A stretch of DNA of 64,000 nucleotides from contig NZ_JAUSTE010000013.1 in assembly GCF_030812675.1 (NCBI RefSeq), positions 1 to 64,000 on the forward strand, in the 5' to 3' direction. The stretch is from Sinomonas atrocyanea. Its GTDB lineage: Bacteria; Actinomycetota; Actinomycetes; Actinomycetales; Micrococcaceae. The notes beneath the pieces are model-generated. The model was not told the DNA's origin. It saw only the letters and a list, made by a program, of their open reading frames with translations, and ran no database searches. Shown here one piece after another: positions 8,447 through 17,807 of this stretch; within the stretch, counting starts at the first letter, position 1; the number at the start of each line of letters is the position of its first letter. The translations under genes and the position numbers were made by a program.

Positions 8447-8737
8447 ATGGCGATCATGAGGGTGGACACCGAGGCCATCGGCTCCAGCGCCCAGGCGGTC
8501 CTCGCGACCTCCGAGCGGGTGCGGGCGGAGGTCCAGTCGATGCGGAACAACCTCGAGAACCTGCGCTCGAGCTGGGAGGGCCAGGCCTCCAACAGCTTCC
8601 AGGCCCTCGTCGCCGACTGGGCACGGACCCAGGCGCAGGTTGAGGCCTCGCTCGGCCAGATCGGCGCTGCCCTGCGCAGCGCGGGCAGCGCGTACGGCGA
8701 CATCGAGACGAGCAACGCCCAGCGCTTCGCAGGGTGA
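8447..8737 (+). CDS. WXG100 (ESAT-6-like) family protein
   Basis: A 96-residue helical hairpin protein of the WXG100 family, the typical small substrates or chaperone-like partners of type VII secretion. The turn motif WEG lies at residues 43-45. Near the C-terminus Y83-x-x-x-E87 fits the YxxxD/E secretion signal. Length is exactly that expected for the family. The ribosome site AGAAGG is followed by ATG. No type VII ATPase, membrane component or second WXG100 gene is in this window, so it is an orphan here and its secretion partner must be elsewhere. A TAGGGT box about 50 bases upstream may be its promoter. Confidence 0.92.
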   Translation: MAIMRVDTEAIGSSAQAVLATSERVRAEVQSMRNNLENLRSSWEGQASNSFQALVADWARTQAQVEASLGQIGAALRSAGSAYGDIETSNAQRFAG

Positions 8738-8746
8738 GGCCCGGCG

Positions 8747-8779
8747 GGCCGCCCTGCCCGCAGCTGGGGCAGGGCGGCC
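8747..8779 (+). terminator. Hairpin after WXG100 gene
   Basis: A perfect 13-bp GC stem (GGCCGCCCTGCCC and its complement) around a 7-base loop, beginning nine bases after the stop codon. There is no clear T tract, so termination is likely but not certain. Confidence 0.55.
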
Positions 8780-8817
8780 GGGCCCCGAGGACCGCCGGCT
8801 CCAAGGGCGCTCTCTGG

Positions 8818-8823
8818 CAGGAT
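8818..8823 (+). promoter_or_regulatory. Leaderless-type -10 box for RNase H gene
   Basis: CAGGAT six bases before the ATG; weak match to TANNNT but the spacing is that of a leaderless message. Confidence 0.3.
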
Positions 8824-8829
8824 GGTTCC

Positions 8830-9855
8830 ATGACGATCACCGCCGCCGCGGACGGCTCCGCCCTCGGCAACCCTGGACCCGCAGGCTGGGCCTGGTACAT
8901 CGACGAGGAGACCTGGCATGCCGGCGGGTGGCCGCACGGGACCAACAACCAGGGCGAGCTCATGGCCGTGCTGGACCTCTTCCGCTCCACTGCCGCTCTG
9001 GGCCAGGAGCCCCTCCGGATCCTGTGCGACAGCCAGTACGTGATCAACTGCGTGACCAAGTGGATGCCCGGGTGGAAGCGCCGGGGCTGGAAGAAGGCCG
9101 ACGGCAAGCCGGTCCTCAACGTCGACCTGCTCTCGCAGATCGACGCGGAGCTGACAGGCCGGAACTACACCTTCGAGTGGGTCAAGGGCCACGCCGGTCA
9201 CCCGCTCAACGAGGCCGCGGACACCAAGGCCCGCGCGGTGGCGCTGGCCTACCAGTCGGGACGGGCACCCGTCGAGGGCCCCGGGTTCGGCGGGAGTGGT
9301 GGGACCACGTCCGCCACGGCACCGTCATCTTCTGCACCGTCCGCCACGGCACCGTCCGCCACCGCACCGTCCGCCACGGCGGCCCGCCAGCGGCCGGCGG
9401 ACCGCAGCGCCCCGCTGGGCGGCGCCGGAGCCTCGCAGCGGGGGCCCGGCGAGGGGCCGGAGCAGGCGGGCCTCTTCGACGAGCCGGTCCCGGAGCCCGG
9501 GCAGGCCGAGCGCGCCCGCGACGTCGAGGCGGTCGTGGAGCTCGAGCAGGAGCTCCTCGACCCCGATGTGCGGGGCGACTACGGCCAGCTGGCCTTCCTC
9601 CTCCACCCCGAATACCGCGAGATCGGAGCCTCCGGCCGCCTCTGGGGCCGGGAGGAGCTCATCGAGGAGCTCGTGGCCGACCCAGGCGCGCAGGCACGCT
9701 TCGAGCTCGTCGACGCCGTGCCCCTCGGCAGCGACGTCCTCCAGGTCGTGTACCGAACAGTCAACGGCACCGGCTCGGCGCTGCGCTCATCGCTCTGGCA
9801 GCGGACCGACGGGCGCTGGCGCCTCCGCTTCCACCAGGGCACCTCCGAGGGCTGA
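8830..9855 (+). CDS. rnhA: RNase HI fused to DUF4440-like domain
   Basis: A 341-residue two-domain protein. Residues 1-145 are ribonuclease HI, which cuts the RNA strand of RNA/DNA hybrids. The active-site acids are visible as Asp8 (ADGSALGNPG), Glu43 (NNQGELMA), Asp67 (LCDSQY) and Asp131 (EAADTKA), with the HAGH loop near 121-124. A Ser/Ala/Thr/Pro linker (about 155-215), containing three copies of SATAP-type repeats, leads to a C-terminal 115-residue domain that looks like DUF4440/SnoaL (VVELEQELLDPDVRGDYGQLAFLLHPEYREIG). The second domain is not part of ordinary RNase HI and its job is unknown. The ATG is chosen because the RNase H fold begins there. It converges on groEL across a terminator. 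Confidence 0.9.
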   Translation: MTITAAADGSALGNPGPAGWAWYIDEETWHAGGWPHGTNNQGELMAVLDLFRSTAALGQEPLRILCDSQYVINCVTKWMPGWKRRGWKKADGKPVLNVDLLSQIDAELTGRNYTFEWVKGHAGHPLNEAADTKARAVALAYQSGRAPVEGPGFGGSGGTTSATAPSSSAPSATAPSATAPSATAARQRPADRSAPLGGAGASQRGPGEGPEQAGLFDEPVPEPGQAERARDVEAVVELEQELLDPDVRGDYGQLAFLLHPEYREIGASGRLWGREELIEELVADPGAQARFELVDAVPLGSDVLQVVYRTVNGTGSALRSSLWQRTDGRWRLRFHQGTSEG

Positions 9856-9897
9856 ACCGCCCCGCGGCCCGCCGCTGTCCTGCACCCCCGAAACGCC

Positions 9898-9935
9898 GAC
9901 GGCGGGGCCCCCACCGAAGTGGGGACCCCGCCGTC
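9898..9935. terminator. Bidirectional terminator between RNase H gene and groEL
   Basis: A 17-bp inverted repeat with one mismatch (GACGGCGGGGCCCCCAC and its partner) around the loop CGAA, between two convergent genes. Confidence 0.75.
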
Positions 9936-10013
9936 GTCCATCAGAGCCGCCGCGTACCCGAAAGGGCTGAACCGCGACGAGATCTGTACCCGAAACGGGT
10001 GGGGGTTACGGGA

Positions 10014-11783
<1,770 letters not shown>

Positions 11784-11815
11784 TTAGCAGTCTGGCCGCC
11801 GGAGTGCTAGGTCCA

Positions 11816-11844
11816 TAATTAGCACTCACCCACCGCGAGTGCAA
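11816..11844 (-). promoter_or_regulatory. groEL promoter (-35 TTGCAC, -10 TAATTA)
   Basis: On the minus strand TTGCAC (11839-11844) and TAATTA (11816-11821) are separated by exactly 17 bases. Both boxes lie inside or against the CIRCE arms, so bound HrcA would block RNA polymerase. Confidence 0.8.
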
Positions 11845-11845
11845 G
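11819..11845. promoter_or_regulatory. CIRCE operator for HrcA
   Basis: TTAGCACTC, nine bases, GAGTGCAAG: the CIRCE element with eight of nine arm positions paired. HrcA represses heat-shock genes from this site. An extra GAGTGCTAG arm at 11802-11810 lies eight bases further toward groEL, so three half-sites are present. Confidence 0.9.
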
Positions 11846-11877
11846 CGCAGAGGACGCTGTACGCCCACCGCGGAGGC

Positions 11878-13122
11878 CTACCGCGCGACCGTGACGTCGC
11901 CGTCCCGGACAGGGAGGTTGTCGGCGCCGTACGTGAAGGCCATGAAGCGGGCGGTGGTGACGTCGCCGTGCTCGTCGAAGCCGATCGGCCCGGACTGGCC
12001 CTCGTAGTCCACCGCGGTGCCCTTCGCCTGCGCGGCGAGGCACGCCGGCAGCCCCGTGCACTTCTCGCGCGCGCCCCCGCCGGTCCCGGGCACAGCTCCG
12101 CCCGAGACCTCGATGAGCTTCGACGCGATGGAGGCGCCGCCGTCGTCCTTCGCGGCGCCCGCGGCGAGGATCGCGAGCGAGGCCGCGTCGTATGCCTCGC
12201 CGGCGAAGGTCAGGTCTTTCAGGTCCGGAGCGTGCTCCAGGAGGTCGGTCTGGAACTGGGGCGTGGGGTACACGCCCGGGACGAGCGCCTGGGCGCCGTC
12301 GAGCGCGCCGTTGGCGAGCGCGGAGCCGTAGCGGCCGTAGACCCCGCTCGAGGCGAGGACCTTCGATCCCGGGACCCCGGCGTCGGCCACGCTGGCGAGG
12401 ATGGCCTGGCCGTCGCCCTGGCCGATGACGAGGACGGCGTCGGCGTCCTTCGCGGCGGCGGCCGCGGATCCCGCGGAGTGCCCGGTGAACTCGGCGCTGC
12501 CGGCCTCCGCGAGCCCGTCCGCGCGGGCGGCCGCCGAGGCGCCGTCCGACTCCGCCTTCCCGTGGTCGCCGGCCTGGTGGAGGATCGCGATGCGCTTGGC
12601 CCCCGACCGCCTGGCGAGCTCCACGAGGGCGGCGCCCTCGGCCCCCTCCGGCGCCGCCGTGCGGAAGTAGAACCCGCCGCTGCGGTAGGAGGTCAGCCCG
12701 GCGGCACTGTTCGCGGGCGAGATGAGGGGGACCTTGGCCTTGGAGAGCACGTCGATGGCGGCGGGGGCGCGGCTCGAGTCCGTGGGGCCGATCACGGCGT
12801 CGGCGCCGGCCTGGGCGAGGCGGCGCGAGTCGGCGGCGGTGTCCGTTCCCGGCTGAACCGGGAGCAGCTCCACGGGCTTGCCGGCGTACCCGCCGGCGGC
12901 GTTGGCCTGCTGGACGGCGAGCACCACGGCGGCCCGCTGGGCGTCGTTGAGGTACGCCGAGTCGCCGGTCGAGTCGAGCAGCAGGCCGAGGCGCAGGACC
13001 CCGTCTCCGGACGGCGACGGGTGGGCGGTGCGCGCCTCCCCGGTGGCGCCGCAGCCCGCCGCGGACAGGCCGAGGGCCAGGATCCCGGCGACCGCCGCGG
13101 CCCTGGACTTCGGCGCCCGCAT
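11878..13122 (-). CDS. ABC transporter substrate-binding lipoprotein (Leu/Ile/Val type)
   Basis: A 414-residue type I periplasmic-binding-fold lipoprotein like the branched-chain amino-acid binding proteins. Residues 1-25 form a lipoprotein signal peptide with the lipobox ending SAAGC. The first lobe begins LRLGLLLDSTGDSAYLNDAQRAAVVLAV, a family hallmark, and the ligand-contact region is IGPTDSSRAPAAIDVL. It would sit on the outer face of the membrane and capture a small solute. No permease or ATPase genes are adjacent, so the transporter partner and the ligand are unknown. It ends an operon after DUF3263 and LytR_C genes. A GTG six bases upstream, overlapping the previous stop as GTGA, is an equally good start. 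Confidence 0.88.
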   Translation of the reverse strand: MRAPKSRAAAVAGILALGLSAAGCGATGEARTAHPSPSGDGVLRLGLLLDSTGDSAYLNDAQRAAVVLAVQQANAAGGYAGKPVELLPVQPGTDTAADSRRLAQAGADAVIGPTDSSRAPAAIDVLSKAKVPLISPANSAAGLTSYRSGGFYFRTAAPEGAEGAALVELARRSGAKRIAILHQAGDHGKAESDGASAAARADGLAEAGSAEFTGHSAGSAAAAAKDADAVLVIGQGDGQAILASVADAGVPGSKVLASSGVYGRYGSALANGALDGAQALVPGVYPTPQFQTDLLEHAPDLKDLTFAGEAYDAASLAILAAGAAKDDGGASIASKLIEVSGGAVPGTGGGAREKCTGLPACLAAQAKGTAVDYEGQSGPIGFDEHGDVTTARFMAFTYGADNLPVRDGDVTVAR

Positions 13123-13124
13123 GC

Positions 13125-13772
13125 TCACCCGGTGTACCCGGGTCCGATCACGACGGCGAGCGGCAGCCCGAGCGCGGGGGCCTCGAGGACGGTGGGGACC
13201 CCGACCTCGGCGGCGAGGGCCTTCGCCGAGGCAGCGTCCTCGGCCGAGCGGTAGTAGACCACGGGGCCGTCGACCGGGGCACCGCTCCAGTTGCCGACCG
13301 TCGAGACCGTCCACCCGGCCGCGCGCGCGGTGGCGGCGACGCGGTTGCCCAGTCCCGCGGTCGAGGTCGCGTTGTAGACGCCCACCTCGAGCGACTGGTC
13401 GGCTCCCGCCGGAGCCGACGCGGTGCTGGCGGAGCTGGGCGCGGCGGAGGAGGGCGCCTGGCTCGGCGTCGCCGACGGGGTGCCCGGGGCAGAGGTGCTC
13501 GGCGCGGGGGTGCTCCGGGCGGGGCCCGAGGCGGACGACGTGGCGGCGGCGGCGGCCGCGGGCTCACCGGAGAGGCCCAACCGCGGCAGCACGAAGAAGG
13601 AGACGGCGCCGAGGACGAGGGCGAGGATGCCGGCGGCGAGGATCCACCGCAGCCCGCGCCCGGACGGGCTCGCGCCGCTGTCCGCGCTGCTCTCGCCGCG
13701 GGTCCGGTGCACGCCCTGCCGGCGGGGCGCCTCGGGGACTGCGTCGAATTCGTCGCGAGGATAGGTGTTCAT
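13125..13772 (-). CDS. LytR C-terminal domain membrane protein
   Basis: A 215-residue single-pass protein. Residues 1-40 are a polar cytoplasmic tail, a helix at about 41-63 (LRWILAAGILALVLGAVSFF) crosses the membrane, and a long Ala/Ser/Pro/Thr stretch follows. The C-terminal 90 residues are a LytR_C domain (LEVGVYNATSTAGLGNRVAATARAAGW to the VVIGPGY end), a small alpha/beta module of cell-envelope proteins. It has no LCP catalytic domain, so it should not transfer polymers to peptidoglycan itself. It lies 49 bases after DUF3263 and overlaps or abuts the following binding-protein gene. This order is familiar in Micrococcaceae. Envelope role inferred. Confidence 0.85.
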   Translation of the reverse strand: MNTYPRDEFDAVPEAPRRQGVHRTRGESSADSGASPSGRGLRWILAAGILALVLGAVSFFVLPRLGLSGEPAAAAAATSSASGPARSTPAPSTSAPGTPSATPSQAPSSAAPSSASTASAPAGADQSLEVGVYNATSTAGLGNRVAATARAAGWTVSTVGNWSGAPVDGPVVYYRSAEDAASAKALAAEVGVPTVLEAPALGLPLAVVIGPGYTG

Positions 13773-13821
13773 GCGTGCGTCAGGGTCCTTGTCGGTGGCC
13801 GGCTGGGGACGGCGCGCAGCG

Positions 13822-14193
13822 TCAGGCCCCGCCGCCGAGCCGGCGGGCAGTGCGCGCACGCTGCCGCGACGTCCTCAGTCTACGCAACCGCTTGACCAGC
13901 ATCGGATCGTGCGCCAGCGCGTCCTCGGTGTCGATGAGGGCGTTGAGCCGCTGGTAGTAGTGGGTCGCGGAGAGGTCGAACAGCTCGCGGATGGCCTGCT
14001 CCTTGGCGCCGGCGTACTTCCACCAGCCGCGCTCGAGGGCGAGCATCTGGATCTCGCGCTCGGTCAGTCCCCCGCTCGGGCGGCCCGGATCGGCGCCTTC
14101 GGGGCCCGCGGGCCCGGGGACTTCGGCGGGATGCTCGGGGGCGGCGACGGCGTCGTCGAAGGCATGGGCGTGGTGTGCTGCTGCTGACGACAT
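13822..14193 (-). CDS. DUF3263 family protein
   Basis: A 123-residue actinobacterial protein of the DUF3263 family, function unknown. After an Ala/Pro/His-rich first 40 residues, the conserved domain runs from about 42 to 105: [30 protein letters not shown] followed by [15 protein letters not shown]. The latter has a helix-turn-helix look, and the protein ends in basic residues, so nucleic-acid binding is a plausible inference. It begins the operon DUF3263, LytR_C, ABC-binding protein. A TAAACT box seven bases before the ATG suggests a leaderless message. Confidence 0.88.
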   Translation of the reverse strand: MSSAAAHHAHAFDDAVAAPEHPAEVPGPAGPEGADPGRPSGGLTEREIQMLALERGWWKYAGAKEQAIRELFDLSATHYYQRLNALIDTEDALAHDPMLVKRLRRLRTSRQRARTARRLGGGA

Positions 14194-14200
14194 GGCTTCC

Positions 14201-14206
14201 AGTTTA
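14201..14206 (-). promoter_or_regulatory. Leaderless-type -10 box for DUF3263 gene
   Basis: Minus-strand TAAACT followed by seven bases and the ATG; a good TANNNT match. Confidence 0.55.
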
Positions 14207-14264
14207 AGAGGGAACTACAGCTCTGTCATTTCCCGGCCGGGGCGCGCCGCCTGAGCATCTCTGG

Positions 14265-14270
14265 CACACT
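14265..14270 (+). promoter_or_regulatory. Leaderless-type -10 box for ung
   Basis: CACACT followed by seven bases and the GTG start; no Shine-Dalgarno sequence is present. Confidence 0.35.
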
Positions 14271-14277
14271 GGCTCGC

Positions 14278-15057
14278 GTGATGGACGCCGAACCGCTCTT
14301 CGACCTGCCCGACGCCGCCGGCGGGCCCGCAGCGGGGGGCGAGGCGACGGCGTCGTGCGCCGAGGACGCCCGCGCGCTCGAGGCGATGGCCGCGGCACCG
14401 CTGGCGGACCTCGTCCACCCCGAGTGGGTTCCCGCGCTCTCCGCCTGCGAGCCAACGCTGCGCTCGGCCCTGCGCGGCCTCGCCGCCGAGGCGCACGACG
14501 GCGCCCGCATCCTTCCGGCCCCGTCGCGCCTGCTGCGGGCGTTCCGCCGGCCCCTCGGCGACGTCAGGGTCCTCGTGCTCGGCCAGGACCCGTACCCCAC
14601 TCCCGGGCACGCCATCGGGCTCTCCTTCGCCTGCGACGCCGCGGTGAGCCCGCTCCCGCGCAGCCTGGCGAACATCTTCCGCGAGCTCTCCTCCGACCTT
14701 GGCGTCCCTGCGCCCGCCACGGGGGACCTCTCCCGCTGGGCCGACGAGGGGGTCCTGCTGCTCAACCGCGTCCTCTCGGTGCGCGCCGGCGCGGCGGGGT
14801 CGCACCGGCGGCTCGGCTGGGAGCACGTCACCGACGCCGCGGTCCGGGCCATCGCCGAGCGCGGCCGCCCCCTCGTGGCCATCCTGTGGGGAAGGGACGC
14901 CCAGGCCGTCGCCCCGCTGCTGGGCACGACGCCGGTGATCGCCTCCGCGCACCCCTCGCCGCTGAGCGCCTCCCGCGGGTTCTTCGGCTCGAGGCCCTTC
15001 AGCCGCGCCAACGAGCTGCTCGTCGCGCAGGGCGCCGCGCCGGTGCGCTGGGCGTGA
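14278..15057 (+). CDS. ung: Uracil-DNA glycosylase
   Basis: A 259-residue family 1 uracil-DNA glycosylase, which removes uracil from DNA after cytosine deamination and starts base-excision repair. The water-activating motif GQDPYP is at about 102-107. The Phe/Asn uracil pocket region follows as [21 protein letters not shown], then [11 protein letters not shown], and the DNA-intercalation loop [21 protein letters not shown] near the C-terminus. Length fits, apart from an Ala/Gly/Asp-rich first 35 residues. Start is GTG followed directly by ATG; either may be used. No ribosome site is visible, in line with a leaderless message. It is divergent from the DUF3263 operon. Confidence 0.96.
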   Translation: MMDAEPLFDLPDAAGGPAAGGEATASCAEDARALEAMAAAPLADLVHPEWVPALSACEPTLRSALRGLAAEAHDGARILPAPSRLLRAFRRPLGDVRVLVLGQDPYPTPGHAIGLSFACDAAVSPLPRSLANIFRELSSDLGVPAPATGDLSRWADEGVLLLNRVLSVRAGAAGSHRRLGWEHVTDAAVRAIAERGRPLVAILWGRDAQAVAPLLGTTPVIASAHPSPLSASRGFFGSRPFSRANELLVAQGAAPVRWA

Positions 15058-15095
15058 GCGGCGTCATGCACCACGGGACGGAGACGGGCGGCCGG

Positions 15096-15101
15096 TAGGG
15101 T
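15096..15101 (+). promoter_or_regulatory. Leaderless-type -10 box for the siderophore-interacting gene
   Basis: TAGGGT followed by seven bases and the ATG. Confidence 0.55.
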
Positions 15102-15108
15102 GGGCGGC

Positions 15109-15984
15109 ATGACTTCGCCAGCAGAGGGGGCTGCCCAGCCGGGCGTGCAGGCAGCTGCCCCCGCGCCGACCCCGAGGACACGTCCGACCCTCGACCTCGC
15201 AGTGGTCCGCACCGAGCAGCTCAGCCCTCACCTGGTCCGCGTGGTCGCGGGCGGCCCCGGGTTCGGCGCCTTCGCGGACAACGGGTTCACGGACAAGTAC
15301 GTCAAGATCGCCTTCCCGGCCGCCCTGCCCGGCGGGGTGTGGCCCGAGGGCCCCGTGGACCTCGCGGTGCTGAAGGCCTCGCTGCCGCGGGCTTCCTGGC
15401 CCGTGACCCGCACCTACACCGTGCGCTGGTTCGATGCCGAGGCCGGGGAGCTCGCGATCGACTTCGTGGTGCACGGCGACGAGGGCCTCGCTGGCCCGTG
15501 GGCCGCCGCGGCGCGCCCCGGCGACCGGCTCGTGTGCTCGGGCCCCGGCGGGGCCTACTCCCCCGACCCCGACGCCGAGTGGCACCTGTTCGCCGGCGAC
15601 GAGTCGGCCCTCCCCGCCATCGCGGCGGCCCTCGAGGCGCTGCCCGCCGCCGCGCGGGGCCTCGCATTCCTCGAGGTCGCCTCCGCCGAGGAGACGGTGG
15701 AGCTGCGGGCCCCGGAGGGCGTGGAGGTCCACTGGCTCTCCCGCGGGGGCCGGCCGGCGGGCGAGACGCTCGTCCTCGCCGAGGCCGTCGCCGACGCGGC
15801 GTGGCAGGACGGGACGCCCAGCGTGTTCGCGCACGGCGAGCGCGGCGCCATGAAGGAGCTGCGCGCCGTCTTCAAGGGACGCGGGGTGCCGCGGGAGAAG
15901 CTCTCCCTCTCCGGCTACTGGGCGCACGGCCGCGCCGAGGACCAGTTCCAGGCGGAGAAGAAGCTGCCCGTCGGCGAGGTCTAG
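15109..15984 (+). CDS. Siderophore-interacting FAD-binding protein
   Basis: A 291-residue flavoprotein of the siderophore-interacting protein (SIP) family. These proteins reduce ferric siderophores in the cytosol with NAD(P)H and release iron. The N-terminal FAD-binding barrel holds the flavin motif RTYTVRWF at about 100, followed by DFVVHGDEGLAGPWA. The C-terminal NAD(P)H-binding half contains HLFAGDESALPAIAA and ends SLSGYWAHGRAEDQFQAEK, a family hallmark. A 25-residue Ala/Pro-rich stretch precedes the fold. No siderophore transporter or DtxR-type gene is adjacent. An iron box is not evident in the short upstream region. A leaderless-type -10 box fixes the ATG. Confidence 0.93.
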   Translation: MTSPAEGAAQPGVQAAAPAPTPRTRPTLDLAVVRTEQLSPHLVRVVAGGPGFGAFADNGFTDKYVKIAFPAALPGGVWPEGPVDLAVLKASLPRASWPVTRTYTVRWFDAEAGELAIDFVVHGDEGLAGPWAAAARPGDRLVCSGPGGAYSPDPDAEWHLFAGDESALPAIAAALEALPAAARGLAFLEVASAEETVELRAPEGVEVHWLSRGGRPAGETLVLAEAVADAAWQDGTPSVFAHGERGAMKELRAVFKGRGVPREKLSLSGYWAHGRAEDQFQAEKKLPVGEV

Positions 15985-16003
15985 CGCCCGGCCTGCCCCC
16001 CAG

Positions 16004-17794
16004 CTACCGCCGCCTGGACCGGCGCCGGCGCTCGAGCGAGGTGGCGCTGCGGGTGAACGGGCGCGCGAGGTTGTCGCCGAGCACCACGCCGGCCGCGGCG
16101 GCGAGGATGATCGCCATGGCCGTGAGCATGCCGCCCGCGCCCGTGGTGATCTGCGAGGCGTCGACCGTCGCCACGTACATCGACCGGAAGATGGTCAGGC
16201 CGGGCAGCAGGATGAGCGCCGCCGGGACGGCGACGACGAGCTGGGGCGCGCCCAGCCGCAGCGCCACAATCCGTGCCAGGAAGCCCATGACCACTGCGGA
16301 GGCTGCAGGGGCAAGCCGGTCCCCGACGCCGAGGAGCCCCACGCCCGTCAGCGCAAGGTAGCCGACGATGCCGACCGCCGCGGTGGGCAGCACCAGGCGC
16401 CGGGAGGTCTGCTCGGTGACCGCGATCGCCGCCACCGCTGCGCCGATCATGAGCACCTCCACGGGATACGGGTACGCCGGCGGGAACGTCTCCGTCACGT
16501 CGATGCGGGCGATCCCGAGCATCTCCCCCACCGCGGAGGCCACGGCGATGCCGGCGACGAGGGCGGCGAAGGTCAGGAACGCCGAGAGATACCGGCCCGC
16601 CGCGGTCACGGGGAAGCCGTTGATCGCGTCCTGTGTGGCCGAGACGAGCCGGGCCGTGGGCAGGAGCAGGAGGATGCCGCCCACCACCACGATGGCCGGC
16701 GCGATGGGCAGGTGCACCGCGAAGAGCATCAGGGCGATGATCGTCACGAGGAATGAGCTCGCCATCGTGACGAAGAAGTCGGGCACGCGCCACCGGCCGA
16801 GCACGCGCCACACGAGCGAGACGAGCAGGTTCGAGCCGAACGCGATGAGCGAGGCCAGCTGCCCGCCGCCGAGCACGCCGACGAAGAGCGCGGCGAACAC
16901 GCCGAACGCCACCGTGACCGACCACTTGGGGAAGGGCTTGGCCCGCCGGGCAATGCCCTGCAGCCTGCGCGAGGCCTCGTTCAGCCCCACGCCTCCGGCG
17001 GCGATCTCGGTGACGAGCCGGTGGACCAGCACGAGGCCGGCATAGTTGCTCGTCCACGAGCGCACCACGCGCAGCAGGGTGCTCGGCGTCCCATCCTTCG
17101 GGGCGTGGTTGATCGCGACGGACTGGTTGGTGATGTCCACCTCGACGTGCCGCAGCCCGAGGGCAGTGGTCACGGCGATCATGGAGGTCTCGACCTCGAG
17201 GGCCCCGGCGCCGTAGCGGAACATGGTCTCGGCGAGCTCGAGGGCGAAGTCGAGCGTGCGCCGCTCGGACTCGTCGGGCGCCGCCGGGATGGCCGGGTTC
17301 GCGTAGGGGCTGCCGGCCAGGCGGTCCACGAGGCTCATGGGCGCCGTGGGCGGGTTCTCGCCGCGCATGAGGCGCGCGAGCACGCGTTTGGCCGCGGCGT
17401 TGGCGCGGACCTGCGAGGCGCTGATCTGCTGGGTCGCCGGCGGCGCCGCTCCCGGGGCCGGCTCGACCGGCTCGGGGACGGTCGGGGCGACCTGCTGGAC
17501 CGGCTGGGCCCCGGCGTGGGGCGGGGCGGACGACGGCGGCGGCCCGGCCGGCGTCGTCCGCTCGCCGAGGGCGGGGCCCGACGCGGCGGCGGAGCCGGAC
17601 GCCGGGGCGGGGCCGGACGCCGGGGCGGAGCCGGGCGCCGGGGGCGCCTCCGTGGCGCCGCCGGTGGGCGCGGTGGTGAAGGCCACCGGCGTGATCTGGG
17701 GAATGGTGCCCGCGGGGATGTCCCCGTGGGAGTCGTAGCCCTCCCCGTCGGGGTCGGTGGTGGCGCCGTGCGCCCCGTGCTCCGCCTCAGCCAT
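16004..17794 (-). CDS. ThrE-type threonine/serine exporter
   Basis: A 596-residue membrane protein of the ThrE family, known in Corynebacterium glutamicum to export threonine and serine by proton exchange. Residues 1-140 are an Ala/Pro-rich cytoplasmic arm. Residues about 185-300 form the conserved soluble ThrE domain (FALELAETMFRYGAGALEVE, TNQSVAINHAPKDGTPSTLLRVVRSW). Ten or so hydrophobic helices follow, to about 575, with an arginine-rich end. It lies 13 bases after the FemX-type gene and is co-transcribed with it. Start is the ATG after a GTG codon; no strong ribosome site is seen. It converges on the siderophore gene with 19 bases between. Confidence 0.9.
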   Translation of the reverse strand: MAEAEHGAHGATTDPDGEGYDSHGDIPAGTIPQITPVAFTTAPTGGATEAPPAPGSAPASGPAPASGSAAASGPALGERTTPAGPPPSSAPPHAGAQPVQQVAPTVPEPVEPAPGAAPPATQQISASQVRANAAAKRVLARLMRGENPPTAPMSLVDRLAGSPYANPAIPAAPDESERRTLDFALELAETMFRYGAGALEVETSMIAVTTALGLRHVEVDITNQSVAINHAPKDGTPSTLLRVVRSWTSNYAGLVLVHRLVTEIAAGGVGLNEASRRLQGIARRAKPFPKWSVTVAFGVFAALFVGVLGGGQLASLIAFGSNLLVSLVWRVLGRWRVPDFFVTMASSFLVTIIALMLFAVHLPIAPAIVVVGGILLLLPTARLVSATQDAINGFPVTAAGRYLSAFLTFAALVAGIAVASAVGEMLGIARIDVTETFPPAYPYPVEVLMIGAAVAAIAVTEQTSRRLVLPTAAVGIVGYLALTGVGLLGVGDRLAPAASAVVMGFLARIVALRLGAPQLVVAVPAALILLPGLTIFRSMYVATVDASQITTGAGGMLTAMAIILAAAAGVVLGDNLARPFTRSATSLERRRRSRRR

Positions 17795-17807
17795 CACGTC
17801 AGTCGGA

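Noticed and set aside
9300-9380. Short spaced repeats that might look like a CRISPR
   Set aside because: They are contiguous 15-base coding repeats without spacers, inside the RNase H gene linker.
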